A stretch of 48,431 bases of DNA. It comes from Mesobacillus subterraneus (GTDB lineage Bacteria; Bacillota; Bacilli; Bacillales; Cytobacillaceae). The position numbers and the translations under genes were made by a program. Positions 26,094-35,648 of the stretch are shown here, in pieces (the stretch's first letter is position 1; the number at the start of each line of letters is the position of its first letter). The notes under the pieces were generated by a model. The model was given only the letters and a program-made list of their open reading frames with translations, had not been told where the DNA came from and ran no database searches. The DNA lies in the NCBI RefSeq assembly GCF_000934845.1, contig NZ_JXIQ01000033.1, positions 1 to 48,431 of the forward strand, written 5' to 3'.

Positions 26094-26726
26094 ATGAATC
26101 TCAAAACCCATTTTTTCGAGCGAAAAAACAGTGTAGCGAAAATCAATCATGAAGAGGAAATGGCAGCCGAAAAGCTGGCTTCAGAAATCTTGGACTTACT
26201 TCCTCCTTTCAGCACAAGGCCCATTGTTTTTGTCTGCATTGGAACGGACCGCTCTACCGGTGATTCATTGGGTCCGCTGATCGGCACACTGCTTGAAGAA
26301 AAAGATATTGCTCCCTTTCAAGTGTACGGGACGCTCGATGATCCAATCCATGCTGTTAATTTGGAGGCCAAACTAACGGAAATCCAGCAAAAACACTTCA
26401 ATCCATACATTATTGGCATCGACGCCTGTCTTGGCCGTTTGAAAAGCGTCGGATCGATCCAGGTTGGCAACGGGCCAGTCAAGCCAGGCGCCGGTGTGAA
26501 CAAGGAATTGCCCGAAGTCGGCGATATGCACATAACAGGAATTGTCAATGTCAGCGGTTTTATGGAGTTCTTCGTGTTACAGAACACAAGATTGAACCTC
26601 GTGTTAAAAATGGCAAAAACAATTGCAAATGGTATTTACAAGAGCAGCCAGCAGCGTTCAGCGAAACAGGATTGGCCAAAGGTAAACTGGGACCTTGAAG
26701 CCGCCCAGCCTACAATTGTTGAATAA
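26094..26726 (+). CDS. yyaC: Spore protease YyaC (GPR-related, DUF1256)
   Basis: 210 aa, ATG with AAGGAG upstream. Motifs FVCIGTDRSTGDSLGPL and IGIDACLG, and PGAGVNKELPEVGD, identify the YyaC family, which shares a fold with the germination protease GPR. It acts in sporulation, probably in the forespore; the substrate is unknown. It is one of few genes left of oriC that run against the fork, and it is convergent with the DUF554 gene and divergent from mscS. Confidence 0.95.
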   Translation: MNLKTHFFERKNSVAKINHEEEMAAEKLASEILDLLPPFSTRPIVFVCIGTDRSTGDSLGPLIGTLLEEKDIAPFQVYGTLDDPIHAVNLEAKLTEIQQKHFNPYIIGIDACLGRLKSVGSIQVGNGPVKPGAGVNKELPEVGDMHITGIVNVSGFMEFFVLQNTRLNLVLKMAKTIANGIYKSSQQRSAKQDWPKVNWDLEAAQPTIVE

Positions 26727-26734
26727 CGAATATA

Positions 26735-26768
26735 AATAACGCCCGGGAATCTGCCTACCGGCGTTATT
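26735..26768. terminator. Shared terminator of yyaC and the DUF554 gene
   Basis: AATAACGCC (26735-26743) and GGCGTTATT (26760-26768) form a perfect 9-bp stem between two converging stops (26726 and 26771). No clear T-run on either side. Confidence 0.6.
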
Positions 26769-26770
26769 GC

Positions 26771-27481
26771 TTATATTCCGATCATATAGTGTGAAATGGT
26801 CACCAGGACAGCCGTCACCAGTATGCCAGGAAGAATATTCGCTACCCTGATTTTTGTCAGACCAATCATATTCAAGCCGATGGCAAATATCATGACGCCG
26901 CCTGTTGCAGTCAGCTCAAGAATGAAGCTGTCCATCAAACTCTGTGGAATCAGCTTATCAATTTGCGTGGCAAATAAGGCGATGAGTCCCTGGTAAATAA
27001 CGACAGGGATTGCAGAAAAAATCACTCCGATCCCAAGTGTTGTGGTCAGGATTAATGCCGTGAAGCCATCAATGATCGCTTTCGTATACAAAACATCATG
27101 ATCCCCGCGAATGCCGCTATCGAGTGCCCCGATAATAGCCATTGCCCCGATCACAAAGAGCAAAGTTGCAGTAACAAATCCTTGAGATATGCTGCTCTCA
27201 CCATTTGAGCCAATCTTCTTCTCCAGCCAGTCCCCGACTGCATTCAGCTTTTCCTCTAGCTTCCATGCTTCCCCTAGCACAGCACCGATCACCAAACTCA
27301 AGATGACGATCAGATAATTTGCGCTCTTAAAGCCCATTTGCAGGCCAAGCACGATAACGGCAAGCGCAATGCCATGCATAACGGTTACCTTCATATTTTC
27401 CGGTATTTTTGTTAGCAGCCTTCCCAATAATGTTCCAATGATAATCAATAATCCATTCACCATGGTGCCAAGTAGAAACAT
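26771..27481 (-). CDS. DUF554 family membrane protein
   Basis: 236 aa with about six or seven hydrophobic helices, glycine-rich (GTMVNGLLIIIGTLLGRLL at the start, FAIGLNMIGLTKIRVANILPG near the end). The family (YdfK/YqgA type) is a putative transporter or channel of unknown substrate. The start is put at ATG 27481, since the longer GTG at 27490 has no ribosome site. B. subtilis has yyaB at this position, so this gene is a replacement or insertion. Confidence 0.88.
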   Translation of the reverse strand: MFLLGTMVNGLLIIIGTLLGRLLTKIPENMKVTVMHGIALAVIVLGLQMGFKSANYLIVILSLVIGAVLGEAWKLEEKLNAVGDWLEKKIGSNGESSISQGFVTATLLFVIGAMAIIGALDSGIRGDHDVLYTKAIIDGFTALILTTTLGIGVIFSAIPVVIYQGLIALFATQIDKLIPQSLMDSFILELTATGGVMIFAIGLNMIGLTKIRVANILPGILVTAVLVTISHYMIGI

Positions 27482-27532
27482 TTCACTCACCCATTTTCCG
27501 TATTAGTTGGCTTGCACAAAAGCCAATGTAAA

Positions 27533-27559
27533 AAAATTAAGCCATCAAAATGATAGCTT
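27533..27559 (-). terminator. Terminator of soj-spo0J
   Basis: On the minus strand a 9-bp stem (AAGCTATCA with TGATGGCTT, one G-U pair) begins at the spo0J stop codon and is followed by seven T residues. Confidence 0.85.
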
Positions 27560-28406
27560 AGGAATTTTGATTGTCTAATAGTTCAAGAATCCGTTCCAGA
27601 TCATCTTTTGAAAAAAATTCAATTTCAATTTTTCCTTTGTTTTTGGATTGCTTGATGGAAACTGTAGTTCCAAAGCGTTCACGAAGCGAGGTTTCCCGCT
27701 CCTTGATGAATAGGTCCTTCGTCTCTTTTTTTCTTTTTGTTTCACGTGGAACAAGCCTATTCATATCCTGGATGAGTTGTTCCAGCTGGCGAACATTCAT
27801 GCCATCCTTAAGGATTTTATCGACCAGGACAGACAGCTTGTCTTTCTTTCTTAAGCCAAGGAGTGCGCGGCCGTGTCCCATAGAGATTTTTCCTTCTGAA
27901 ATAAGTTGCTGAATTTTTGGTGGCAGCGACAGCAACCGGATATGGTTTGCCAGATGCGGCCGGCTTTTTCCAAGTCTTTTCGCCAATTCTTCCTGTGTCA
28001 GCTTGAGTTTCTCGATCAACGTTTGATAGGCAATTCCTTCTTCGATCGGATTCAAGTCTTCACGCTGTAGGTTTTCGAGCACGGCAAGCTCCATCATTTG
28101 CTGTTCAGTCAGATCACGGACAACTGCGGGGACGGTTTCCAAACCGGCTTCTTTTGCAGCCCGATACCGTCTTTCCCCTACTACGATTTCATAGCCTTTA
28201 ATCGTTTTCCTTAAAATGATTGGCTGTAAGATTCCATGCTCCTGGATCGAAAGCTGCAATTCCTTGATTGCAGCCGGATCAAAAACTTTTCGTGGTTGGT
28301 ATGGATTTGGTCTAATTTCCTTGATGCTTATTTCCTGGACCTTTTCTTCCCTTTCTGCTTCCATGTTGAAAAATGCATCTAATCCCTTCCCTAAGCCTCT
28401 AGCCAT
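27558..28406 (-). CDS. spo0J: Spo0J (ParB), centromere-binding CTPase
   Basis: 282 aa. N-terminal ParB domain with the CTP-binding box around GERRYRAAK and ENLQRED, a helix-turn-helix (LTQEELAKRLGKSRPHLANH) that reads parS, and a C-terminal dimerisation domain. It loads at parS, slides as a clamp, recruits SMC and stimulates Soj. The start ATG 28406 has AAAGGAAG upstream and overlaps the soj stop by 8 bases. Its own coding region contains a parS site (27738-27753). Confidence 0.98.
   Translation of the reverse strand: MARGLGKGLDAFFNMEAEREEKVQEISIKEIRPNPYQPRKVFDPAAIKELQLSIQEHGILQPIILRKTIKGYEIVVGERRYRAAKEAGLETVPAVVRDLTEQQMMELAVLENLQREDLNPIEEGIAYQTLIEKLKLTQEELAKRLGKSRPHLANHIRLLSLPPKIQQLISEGKISMGHGRALLGLRKKDKLSVLVDKILKDGMNVRQLEQLIQDMNRLVPRETKRKKETKDLFIKERETSLRERFGTTVSIKQSKNKGKIEIEFFSKDDLERILELLDNQNS
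27738..27753. other. parS centromere site inside spo0J
   Basis: TGTTTCACGTGGAACA fits the parS consensus with one deviation from symmetry. The site in spo0J is conserved in B. subtilis. Confidence 0.93.
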
Positions 28407-29160
28407 TTGCAACCACTTCCTTTGCAAGATCTAAATAAACCTCTGCTCCGCGGGATTTCGGATCATAAATGATAATCGGCTCTCCATGGCTTGGTGCTTC
28501 ACTTAGACGGACATTCCTAGGAATGATCGTCTGGTAAACCTTATCCTGGAAATACTTCTTCACTTCCTCAATCACTTGCAGACCGAGATTTGTACGTGCG
28601 TCCAGCATCGTCAGCAGGACCCCTTCTATTTTCAAATCATGGTTCAAATGCTTCTGCACAAGCCGAACCGTATTCAGAAGCTGGCTCAGTCCTTCAAGCG
28701 CATAATATTCGCATTGGACCGGAATGATCACTGAATCCGAAGCCGTCAATGCATTCAGAGTCAATAGTCCAAGTGATGGTGGACAATCGATAATAATATA
28801 ATCAAAACGGTCCTTCACTTCCTCGAGCGCCCGCTTCAGGCGAACCTCTCTCGAAATGGTAGGAACAAGTTCAATTTCCGCCCCAGCCAGCTGGATGGTC
28901 GCAGGCACTGTATAAAGATTCTCAACTGCAGTAGGAAGGATCACCTTACCCGCCTCTACATCATCTACCAGCACATCATAAATGCATTGTTCCACATCTG
29001 CTTTTTCTATGCCTACTCCGCTCGTCGCATTCCCTTGAGGATCTGTATCGACAAGCAGCACCTTTTTCCCAATGTATGCCAAGCATGCACCAAGATTCAC
29101 CGATGTCGTCGTCTTGCCAACGCCACCCTTTTGATTCGCAATCGCAAGGATTTTTCCCAC
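28399..29160 (-). CDS. soj: Soj (ParA), chromosome-partitioning ATPase
   Basis: 253 aa. Deviant Walker A KGGVGKTTT near residue 11, with the signature lysine, and VDTDPQGNATSG and IDCPPSLGLL. It binds DNA as an ATP dimer, regulates DnaA and is controlled by Spo0J. The start is GTG 29160 with AGAAGGTGA upstream, giving the B. subtilis length; the open frame upstream to 29367 is not conserved-looking. Confidence 0.98.
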   Translation of the reverse strand: MGKILAIANQKGGVGKTTTSVNLGACLAYIGKKVLLVDTDPQGNATSGVGIEKADVEQCIYDVLVDDVEAGKVILPTAVENLYTVPATIQLAGAEIELVPTISREVRLKRALEEVKDRFDYIIIDCPPSLGLLTLNALTASDSVIIPVQCEYYALEGLSQLLNTVRLVQKHLNHDLKIEGVLLTMLDARTNLGLQVIEEVKKYFQDKVYQTIIPRNVRLSEAPSHGEPIIIYDPKSRGAEVYLDLAKEVVANG

Positions 29161-29232
29161 CTTGTCACCTTCTTTCAAACCAGTAAAAATTCTATTCAGC
29201 TTTTCCCAAGCATAGATCCATTCATAAAATAC

Positions 29233-29262
29233 GCTTTTTTCCGCAAAGTCCCGGAAAAAAGC
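29233..29262. repeat. Perfect inverted repeat in the soj leader
   Basis: gcttttttccg (29233-29243) and cggaaaaaagc (29252-29262) are perfect 11-bp arms around an 8-base loop, about 75 bases before the soj start. No T-run follows on either strand, so it is not a standard terminator; an RNA structure or protein site is possible. Confidence 0.6.
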
Positions 29263-29343
29263 GATCATGTTCTTTATTTTATCATGAAAACAGGTACTTG
29301 ATCGAATTTTTGTAAAAAAGAAATCACCCTGTGAAAAGAATAC

Positions 29344-29389
29344 AAAAAAACACCTATAGGGGAACATTCGAGCGTCCTGCCTATAGGTG
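29344..29389 (-). terminator. Terminator of noc
   Basis: CACCTATAGG (29351-29360) and CCTATAGGTG (29380-29389) form a perfect 10-bp stem after the noc stop, followed by seven T residues on the minus strand. Confidence 0.85.
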
Positions 29390-29396
29390 ACATTCT

Positions 29397-30293
29397 CTAT
29401 TTTTTTGTTTTTGGAATCCGGATCGTGAATTGATAAAATTCTTCAAATTCCTCTTCCTCTGAGTCGAGACGGATGCCGCTGTCGGAAACCATCGTTAGCG
29501 ATTGACGGATTGTATTGACGGCAATCCTCATATCATTGCTGAATGCTTTTCGCTTCGGTTTTGGCTTTTCCTCCCCGTGACTCAAGAGCTTGACGACACG
29601 TTCTTCTGTTTGTTTAACATTAAGCGATTTTTCGATGACCTCTGCGAGCACCTGCACCTGTAATTCCGGGTTTTTCAATGGAATAAGCGAACGTGCATGG
29701 CGCTCTGTAATCCATTTATTTAAAAGGGCATCCTGGACTTCTTCTGGGAGCTTTAGCAGCCTAAGCTTATTTGCCACAGTCGATTGCCCTTTTCCAAGCC
29801 TTTGTGCCAGCGCTTCCTGTGTGAGATTGTGCAACTCTAGCAATTTCCCATAGGCCATTGCTTCTTCAATCGGTGACAGCTCCTCCCGCTGAAGATTTTC
29901 AATCAAGGCCACAGAAGCTGTTTCAGAATCAGACAAGTTTTTCACGATTGCCGGAACTTCTATCCATTCAAGCTTTTTCATAGCCCGCCAGCGGCGTTCG
30001 CCAGCAATGATTTCAAATCGATCCTGCTCGTATTCCCGTACAACGATTGGCTGGATCACTCCATGTATGTGAATGGTACGGGCCAATTCTTCAATCTTTT
30101 CCTCATCAAAAACCGTTCTTGGCTGGTATCTATTTGGAATAATATGGTCAATCGGAATTTTTTTTATTTCTTCATTTTCTATGATGTCAATATCCTCGAC
30201 CGTTTGAGCTTCTATTTGGTTCGGTTCTTCCAACTGGTTCCGTTCTTTTTCCTTTTCCCCAATGCCAAAAAAGCGCGAAAAAGAAGGCTTCAT
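29397..30293 (-). CDS. noc: Noc, nucleoid occlusion protein
   Basis: 298 aa ParB-family paralogue. The short amphipathic N-terminus [17 protein letters not shown] is the membrane-targeting helix; the ParB/CTPase domain has [10 protein letters not shown] and [13 protein letters not shown], and the [23 protein letters not shown] reads Noc-binding sites instead of parS. It blocks division over the chromosome. ATG 30293 is preferred over the adjacent GTG. No good Noc-binding palindrome (ATTTCCCGGGAAAT) was found in the window. Confidence 0.97.
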   Translation of the reverse strand: MKPSFSRFFGIGEKEKERNQLEEPNQIEAQTVEDIDIIENEEIKKIPIDHIIPNRYQPRTVFDEEKIEELARTIHIHGVIQPIVVREYEQDRFEIIAGERRWRAMKKLEWIEVPAIVKNLSDSETASVALIENLQREELSPIEEAMAYGKLLELHNLTQEALAQRLGKGQSTVANKLRLLKLPEEVQDALLNKWITERHARSLIPLKNPELQVQVLAEVIEKSLNVKQTEERVVKLLSHGEEKPKPKRKAFSNDMRIAVNTIRQSLTMVSDSGIRLDSEEEEFEEFYQFTIRIPKTKK

Positions 30294-30368
30294 CACCCTA
30301 CACCACCTTTATGAACTCCCTATTCATACATTCTCTATAAAAATGACAAGTTCCTGCCTATTGACTCT

Positions 30369-30397
30369 ATTATAAACTAAATTCATTTTTAAAAATA
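30369..30397 (-). promoter_or_regulatory. Candidate noc promoter
   Basis: Minus strand: perfect -10 TATAAT (30369-30374), 17-base spacer, poor -35 TATTTT (30392-30397). Confidence 0.35.
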
Positions 30398-30482
30398 GGA
30401 CTAAAAGCGCAACCGCAAAAGCGTAGAAATTCCGGTCTCTTCCAGTCTTTTACCAGAGGCTCGGTTCACGCATGGAAAGCCG

Positions 30483-31199
30483 TTACTCAATCGGTGTTTT
30501 ATTAGGAGTCCCTGGTTTTCTAGGGTACTTTTTAGGTGTCGGCTTTTGTTTGTTTATGATGAAAAGAGTGCGTTCACTTTCTTCGACTGGCAAGGTGAAA
30601 GAGTGCGAGGATTCCAGTTTTCCTCCAAGTATCGTGATCGCTTTTTCGCCAGCAAGCAGTTCTTCTCCCGCCTGATTGCCTTTCATGGCGATGAAGGTTC
30701 CGCCGACCTTCACAAGAGGGAGACAAAGTTCACTCAAAACAGACATTCTTGCTACCGCTCTCGCAATGACTACTTGATATTTTTCGCGATATCCCGGGTT
30801 TTGTCCGAATGTTTCAGCGCGGTCATGGATGAAGGTTGTCCCTTCAAGACCGAGCGTCTTCGAAAGCTGTTCCAGGAATGTAATCCGCTTGTTCAGCGAA
30901 TCGACGATCGTGACCTTGATTTCCGGAAAAGCAATTTTAATTGGAATACTCGGGAAGCCGGCTCCAGCGCCAACATCGCACAAATCTAGCGGCTTATGGA
31001 AATCAAAATAGAATGCAGCTGAAACGGAATCATAAAAATGCTTCAAGTACACATCCGGCTTTTCCGTAATCGTAGTTAAATTCATTTTTTCATTCCACTC
31101 AACGAGCAGGTGGTAATAAATTTCATATTGCTCCATTTGCCTCTGGGAAAGCTCAATCCCCTTTTCAGCGAGCAATGCTTTAAATTGATCCGTATTCAT
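30483..31199 (-). CDS. rsmG: 16S rRNA (guanine527-N7)-methyltransferase RsmG
   Basis: 238 aa. SAM-binding motif [15 protein letters not shown], then [12 protein letters not shown] and ARAVA. It methylates G527 of 16S rRNA; loss is known to give low-level streptomycin resistance. The start is ATG 31199 with AAAGGG upstream, agreeing with the family length; the frame to 31238 overlaps mnmG and is not used. Also known as GidB. Confidence 0.97.
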   Translation of the reverse strand: MNTDQFKALLAEKGIELSQRQMEQYEIYYHLLVEWNEKMNLTTITEKPDVYLKHFYDSVSAAFYFDFHKPLDLCDVGAGAGFPSIPIKIAFPEIKVTIVDSLNKRITFLEQLSKTLGLEGTTFIHDRAETFGQNPGYREKYQVVIARAVARMSVLSELCLPLVKVGGTFIAMKGNQAGEELLAGEKAITILGGKLESSHSFTLPVEESERTLFIINKQKPTPKKYPRKPGTPNKTPIE

Positions 31200-31221
31200 A
31201 AGCCAACCCTTTCTGTGCTTG

Positions 31222-33105
31222 CTACTTGATTCGTGCAATTCGTCCCTGTTCCAGATACACGAGCAGAATGGAAAGATCGGCAGGGTTCACACCTGAGATT
31301 CTTGATGCCTGTGCTAACGTCAATGGCTGGACCTCTCTCAATTTTTGGCGCGCTTCCGTTGCCAGTCCAGAAATCGCATCATAGTCGATATTTTCCGGGA
31401 TTTTCTTATCTTCCATCTTCTTCAGCTTCTCCACCTGCTGAAGCGATTTTTCAATATATCCCTCATATTTAATTTGGATTTCTGTTTGTTCTTCTATTTC
31501 AAACTCGAGCTCTCCATCCGCAGGTGCGAGCTGTTTAATATGCTCATAAGAAACTTCGGGGCGTTTCAGAAGGTCTGAAGCACGGATTCCATCCTTCAAT
31601 TCACTGCCGCCAAGCGTACGGATCCATTCCTGAACCTCAGCTGACGGTTTGATGATGATGGACTGCAGCCGTTTCTTCTCCGCTTCGATTGCCTTTTTTT
31701 TCACCAGAAACTTATGGTAGCGTTCCTCTGTGATCAGACCGATTTCATATCCTTTTTCCGTTAAGCGCAGGTCAGCATTGTCATGGCGCAGCAACAGGCG
31801 GTATTCCGCTCTTGACGTCAGCAGGCGGTATGGTTCATTTGTTCCCTTTGTCACAAGATCATCAATCAGGACGCCAATATAGGCGTCGGCACGGCTAAGG
31901 ATGACTTCTTCCTTGTCCAGAGCCTTTCTGCCGGCATTAATCCCAGCCATGATCCCTTGTCCTGCCGCCTCTTCGTAACCTGAAGTCCCATTGATTTGAC
32001 CAGCAGTATACAAATTCTTAACCAGCTTTGTTTCCAATGTCGGCCATAGCTGTGTCGGCACCATCGCATCATACTCAATCGCATAGCCAGCACGCATCAT
32101 CTGAACTTTTTCAAGCCCAGGGATCGTCTGAAGAATCTTGTGCTGGACATCCTCTGGCAAGCTGGTAGACAGCCCCTGCACATATACTTCTTGAGTGTTC
32201 CTTCCTTCTGGCTCGAGGAAAATCTGATGGCGCGGCTTGTCATGGAAACGGACAACCTTATCCTCAATCGATGGGCAATAACGTGGGCCTGTCCCCTTGA
32301 TCATGCCGGAATACATCGGTGAGCGATGCAAATTGTCATCTATCAGCTGATGTGTCTGCTCATTCGTATACGTCAGCCAACAAGGAAGCTGATCTGTAAT
32401 ATAGTTCGTCGTTTCATAGGAAAAGGCTCGGTGAACATCATCGCCAGGCTGTATTTCTGTTTTCGAATAATCAATTGAGTCACTGTGTACTCGCGGCGGG
32501 GTCCCCGTTTTAAAGCGAACAAGGTCAAAGCCAAGCTCTTCCAAATGCTCTGAAAGCTTAATCGATGGCTGCTGGTTATTCGGTCCGCTAGAGTATTTCA
32601 ACTCACCGAGGATGATTTCCCCGCGCATATACGTCCCCGTCGTGATCACGACCGTTTTCGCACGATAAATGGCTCCGGTTTTCGTAATGACCCCTTTGCA
32701 TTCCCCGTCTTCGACAATCAATCGCTCTACCATGCCCTGAATTAAGGAAAGGTTGTTTTGATTTTCGAGCGTCTTTTTCATTTCATTCTGATAAGCGAAT
32801 TTATCGGCTTGAGCCCGCAAGGCACGTACTGCTGGGCCCTTGCCGGTGTTTAGCATTCTCATTTGGATATAGGTTTTATCGATATTGCGGCCCATTTCGC
32901 CGCCAAGAGCGTCAATTTCGCGCACAACGATTCCTTTGGCAGGTCCGCCAATTGACGGATTGCAAGGCATAAACGCAATCATATCCAGGTTAATGGTAAT
33001 CATCGCAGTTTTGGCACCCATTCGTGCCGGCGCAAGTGCTGCCTCCACACCCGCATGGCCAGCTCCCACTACCACTACATCAAAATTCCCGGCTTCATAC
33101 CCCAT
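31222..33105 (-). CDS. mnmG: tRNA uridine-5-carboxymethylaminomethyl synthesis enzyme MnmG
   Basis: 627 aa, also GidA. FAD-binding motif [13 protein letters not shown] at about 11-23, conserved [11 protein letters not shown] with the catalytic cysteine, and a C-terminal helical domain that docks MnmE. With MnmE it installs the cmnm5 group on the wobble uridine of tRNAs. GGAGGCAG precedes the ATG. It lies 35 bases after mnmE and 22 before rsmG, in one operon. Confidence 0.98.
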   Translation of the reverse strand: MGYEAGNFDVVVVGAGHAGVEAALAPARMGAKTAMITINLDMIAFMPCNPSIGGPAKGIVVREIDALGGEMGRNIDKTYIQMRMLNTGKGPAVRALRAQADKFAYQNEMKKTLENQNNLSLIQGMVERLIVEDGECKGVITKTGAIYRAKTVVITTGTYMRGEIILGELKYSSGPNNQQPSIKLSEHLEELGFDLVRFKTGTPPRVHSDSIDYSKTEIQPGDDVHRAFSYETTNYITDQLPCWLTYTNEQTHQLIDDNLHRSPMYSGMIKGTGPRYCPSIEDKVVRFHDKPRHQIFLEPEGRNTQEVYVQGLSTSLPEDVQHKILQTIPGLEKVQMMRAGYAIEYDAMVPTQLWPTLETKLVKNLYTAGQINGTSGYEEAAGQGIMAGINAGRKALDKEEVILSRADAYIGVLIDDLVTKGTNEPYRLLTSRAEYRLLLRHDNADLRLTEKGYEIGLITEERYHKFLVKKKAIEAEKKRLQSIIIKPSAEVQEWIRTLGGSELKDGIRASDLLKRPEVSYEHIKQLAPADGELEFEIEEQTEIQIKYEGYIEKSLQQVEKLKKMEDKKIPENIDYDAISGLATEARQKLREVQPLTLAQASRISGVNPADLSILLVYLEQGRIARIK

Positions 33106-33140
33106 CCTGCTGCCTCCTTTTATGCTGTTTAATCCTATGA

Positions 33141-34526
33141 TTATTTTCCTAAACAGAACTGGGAAAATAACTGGTCAATCAAGCTTTCATGAACACTTTC
33201 CCCAATGATTTCCCCAAGTAGCTCCCACGAACGAGTCAAGTCAATCTGAACAATATCGATTGGCGTTCCGATTTCAACGCCGCTGATTGCTTCGTCAATG
33301 GCATGAGCAGCCTGGCTGAGCAAGGCAATATGGCGACTGTTCGAAACATACGTCAAATCCCCTGATTCAATCGCTCCGGAGAAGAACAGACTGGAAATCG
33401 CTTCTTCCAGCTGATCCACACCCTTGTCTTCTAATAATGAGATTGTCACGAGGGAATAATCGTTCGCAAGCTCCCTCACTTCCTCCAAATTGATGTTTTG
33501 CGGCAGATCGGTTTTGTTGACAATCACGATCACATCCATGCCTTCGACCGCTTTGAAGATGTTCCGATCCTCTTCTGAGAGCTCTTCCGAATAGTTCAGA
33601 ACGAGCAAAATTAAATCCGCTTCCTTCAGAACTTTTCTTGACCGCTCGACCCCGATTCGTTCAACAATATCCTCCGTCTCTCGGATTCCCGCTGTATCAA
33701 GAAGCCGTAACGGAACGCCGCGAACATTGACATATTCTTCAATGACATCCCGTGTGGTACCAGGAATATCGGTAACAATTGCTTTATTTTCATGAACAAG
33801 GCTATTCAATAACGATGATTTTCCGACATTCGGTCGTCCTACAATGACAGTGGAAATTCCTTCCCTGAGGATTTTTCCCTGCTGCGAGGTTTGCAAAAGC
33901 TTTTCGAGCTCTCCCTTTACATACTTCGCCTTTTCCAACAGCATTTGATGCGTCATTTCCTCGACATCTTCATATTCCGGATAATCGATATTCACCTCAA
34001 CATGTGCGAGTATCTCAAGAATTTCCTGACGCAGCTTTTGGATCAGTCTCGATAAGCGCCCCTCCATCTGGCCAAGTGCCATATTCATCGCACGATCGGT
34101 CTTCGCTCTGATCAAATCAATGACTGCCTCTGCCTGCGAAAGGTCGATCCGTCCATTTAAAAAAGCTCGTTTTGTAAATTCCCCTGGCTCCGCAAGTCTC
34201 GCACCCTGATTCAGGACAAGCTGGAGCACACGGTTTACCGAAACAAGCCCCCCATGGCAGTTGATTTCGATTACGTCTTCTTTCGTGAACGTTTTCGGAC
34301 CCTTCATGACCGAGACCATCACCTCTTCAGCAACTTGTCCAGTTTTCGGGTCGATCAGATGGCCATAATGAATCGTGTGCGTAGCCGCCTCGCTTAGCCG
34401 CTTGCTGCCGACACCTTTGAACAAGCTGTCAGCAATCTCAACAGCCTGATCCCCGCTTAACCGCACAATCGCTATCGCTCCTTCTCCCATCGGCGTAGAA
34501 ATAGCCGCAATCGTATCAAATTCCAC
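33141..34526 (-). CDS. mnmE: tRNA modification GTPase MnmE
   Basis: 461 aa, also TrmE. N-terminal formyl-THF-binding domain ([19 protein letters not shown]), a helical domain, and an inserted G domain with [22 protein letters not shown] and NKTD; the C-terminus is FCLGK with the conserved cysteine. Partner of MnmG. The start is GTG 34526 with GAGGTGA upstream; the open frame to 34646 would add 40 residues without conservation. Confidence 0.98.
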   Translation of the reverse strand: MEFDTIAAISTPMGEGAIAIVRLSGDQAVEIADSLFKGVGSKRLSEAATHTIHYGHLIDPKTGQVAEEVMVSVMKGPKTFTKEDVIEINCHGGLVSVNRVLQLVLNQGARLAEPGEFTKRAFLNGRIDLSQAEAVIDLIRAKTDRAMNMALGQMEGRLSRLIQKLRQEILEILAHVEVNIDYPEYEDVEEMTHQMLLEKAKYVKGELEKLLQTSQQGKILREGISTVIVGRPNVGKSSLLNSLVHENKAIVTDIPGTTRDVIEEYVNVRGVPLRLLDTAGIRETEDIVERIGVERSRKVLKEADLILLVLNYSEELSEEDRNIFKAVEGMDVIVIVNKTDLPQNINLEEVRELANDYSLVTISLLEDKGVDQLEEAISSLFFSGAIESGDLTYVSNSRHIALLSQAAHAIDEAISGVEIGTPIDIVQIDLTRSWELLGEIIGESVHESLIDQLFSQFCLGK

Positions 34527-34638
34527 ATGCTTCACCTCGCCTTTTTTAAAAAAAATATATATAAAGTTTGATTTCTGCAAATTACTAGAATACCACATTT
34601 GTTTAGCGAAAAAAAGAAAGGCATCTTCTCCGTCAACA

Positions 34639-34733
34639 TTATCCACAGTGCATAAAATAAACTGTATTCATTTTAACTTATCCACATGTGAATAACAATA
34701 AAACCAAATGAGGAAATTTTACGATGTGGAAAA
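34639..34733. other. DnaA-box cluster between mnmE and jag
   Basis: TTATCCACA at 34639-34647 and 34678-34686 (both perfect), then TGTGAATAA (34687-34695) and TGTGGAAAA (34725-34733) in the opposite orientation. B. subtilis has a reported DnaA-binding cluster between trmE and jag, so the position is conserved. Confidence 0.75.
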
Positions 34734-34798
34734 CTATCTTGCCGATTTGTGTAGAGGATCTGATGATGAATTGGAAAAAAACTAAGAAAATTTCCAAG

Positions 34799-34890
34799 TC
34801 GCCAATAAAAAAAGATTTTCGCCAATAAACAGCTCGTAATCGCCAATAAAATAAATTTATCGCCAATAAAGCGAAGAAATCGCCAATAAA
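34799..34890. repeat. Five direct repeats of TCGCCAATAAA with 20-bp period
   Basis: The identical 11-mer TCGCCAATAAA starts at 34799, 34819, 34840, 34860 and 34880 (spacings 20, 21, 20, 20). The bases between are AT-rich and not conserved. The period is close to two helical turns, so the repeats would face the same side of the helix. The array lies 65 bases from the DnaA-box cluster, in the mnmE-jag gap, and is not a coding repeat. Confidence 0.95.
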
Positions 34891-34990
34891 CAAAGATGCG
34901 GATTATTATCAGCCAAAATCATGCTCTGAATTTGCTATTTCTAATCGAAATCTCGCTGGCCTGTCCATTTTTTCTAAAAATAACAACAAA

Positions 34991-35019
34991 AAACCCGATC
35001 CTGTGATGAGGTTCGGGTT
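34991..35019 (-). terminator. Terminator of rpmH-rnpA-spoIIIJ-jag
   Basis: AACCCGA (34992-34998) and TCGGGTT (35013-35019) with an inner CCT/AGG pairing, followed by a T-run on the minus strand, eight bases after the jag stop. Confidence 0.85.
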
Positions 35020-35027
35020 GAAATTCT

Positions 35028-35648
35028 TTATTTGGACGGCGAAATTACGATATGCCTGTGTGGCTCGGTGCCATCGGAATAAGTTTTGATTTTTTTATTT
35101 GACATCAAGGCAGTATGAATCACTTTGCGTTCATAGGAGGGCATTGGTTCCAGCGCGACGTTTTGCCCGGTTCTTACTGCTTTTTGTGCCAGGCGTTCCG
35201 CAAGCTGAATGAGGGTGTCATTCCGGCGTTGACGGTAGTCTTCCGCATCAAGCAATACAGTAGCGTACTGATCAGAATATCGATTGACTACAAGCTGCGT
35301 TAAAAACTGCAGGGAATTCAAGGTTTGTCCTCTTTTTCCAATTAGCAAAGCAATTTTTTCACCTGACATCGTCAATAAGACGATTTTTCCGTCTTTTTTT
35401 ACATCTACGTTAATAGATGCTCCCATTTTTTCGCTAACCGATTTCAAATAAGTTACGGCTTCCTCCACAGCATCGATCTTGACCGTTACTTTGACGACAG
35501 CCGGACGTGTGCCAAAAATTCCGAAAATCCCCTTTTTGCCTTCATCAATTACATCAATTTCTGTGCGGTCTTTCGTTGTCTTTAATTGAGCTAAAGCGGA
35601 TTCTACTGCTTCGTCGACATTTTGTCCTGTAGCAGTTACCTGTTTCAC
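35028..35648 (-). CDS. jag: Jag (KhpB-type), RNA-binding protein
   Basis: 206 aa. Jag-N domain (about 1-50, ending GIFGIFG), KH domain (about 75-140, [14 protein letters not shown]) and R3H domain (about 145-206, [17 protein letters not shown]). Jag/EloR/KhpB binds RNA and links to elongation and to SpoIIIJ. Its ATG overlaps the spoIIIJ stop by four bases (ATGA), so translation is coupled. Confidence 0.96.
   Translation of the reverse strand: MKQVTATGQNVDEAVESALAQLKTTKDRTEIDVIDEGKKGIFGIFGTRPAVVKVTVKIDAVEEAVTYLKSVSEKMGASINVDVKKDGKIVLLTMSGEKIALLIGKRGQTLNSLQFLTQLVVNRYSDQYATVLLDAEDYRQRRNDTLIQLAERLAQKAVRTGQNVALEPMPSYERKVIHTALMSNKKIKTYSDGTEPHRHIVISPSK

Noticed and set aside
26738-26752. Noc-binding site at acgcccgggaatc
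   Set aside because: Only the CCCGGGAA core fits ATTTCCCGGGAAAT, and it lies in the terminator loop. Other cccggg hits (about 30787 and 40066) are worse.
34678-34893. 71-residue minus-strand frame over the TCGCCAATAAA array
   Set aside because: Its apparent sequence repeats follow from the 20-bp DNA repeat in different frames; no coding signal.
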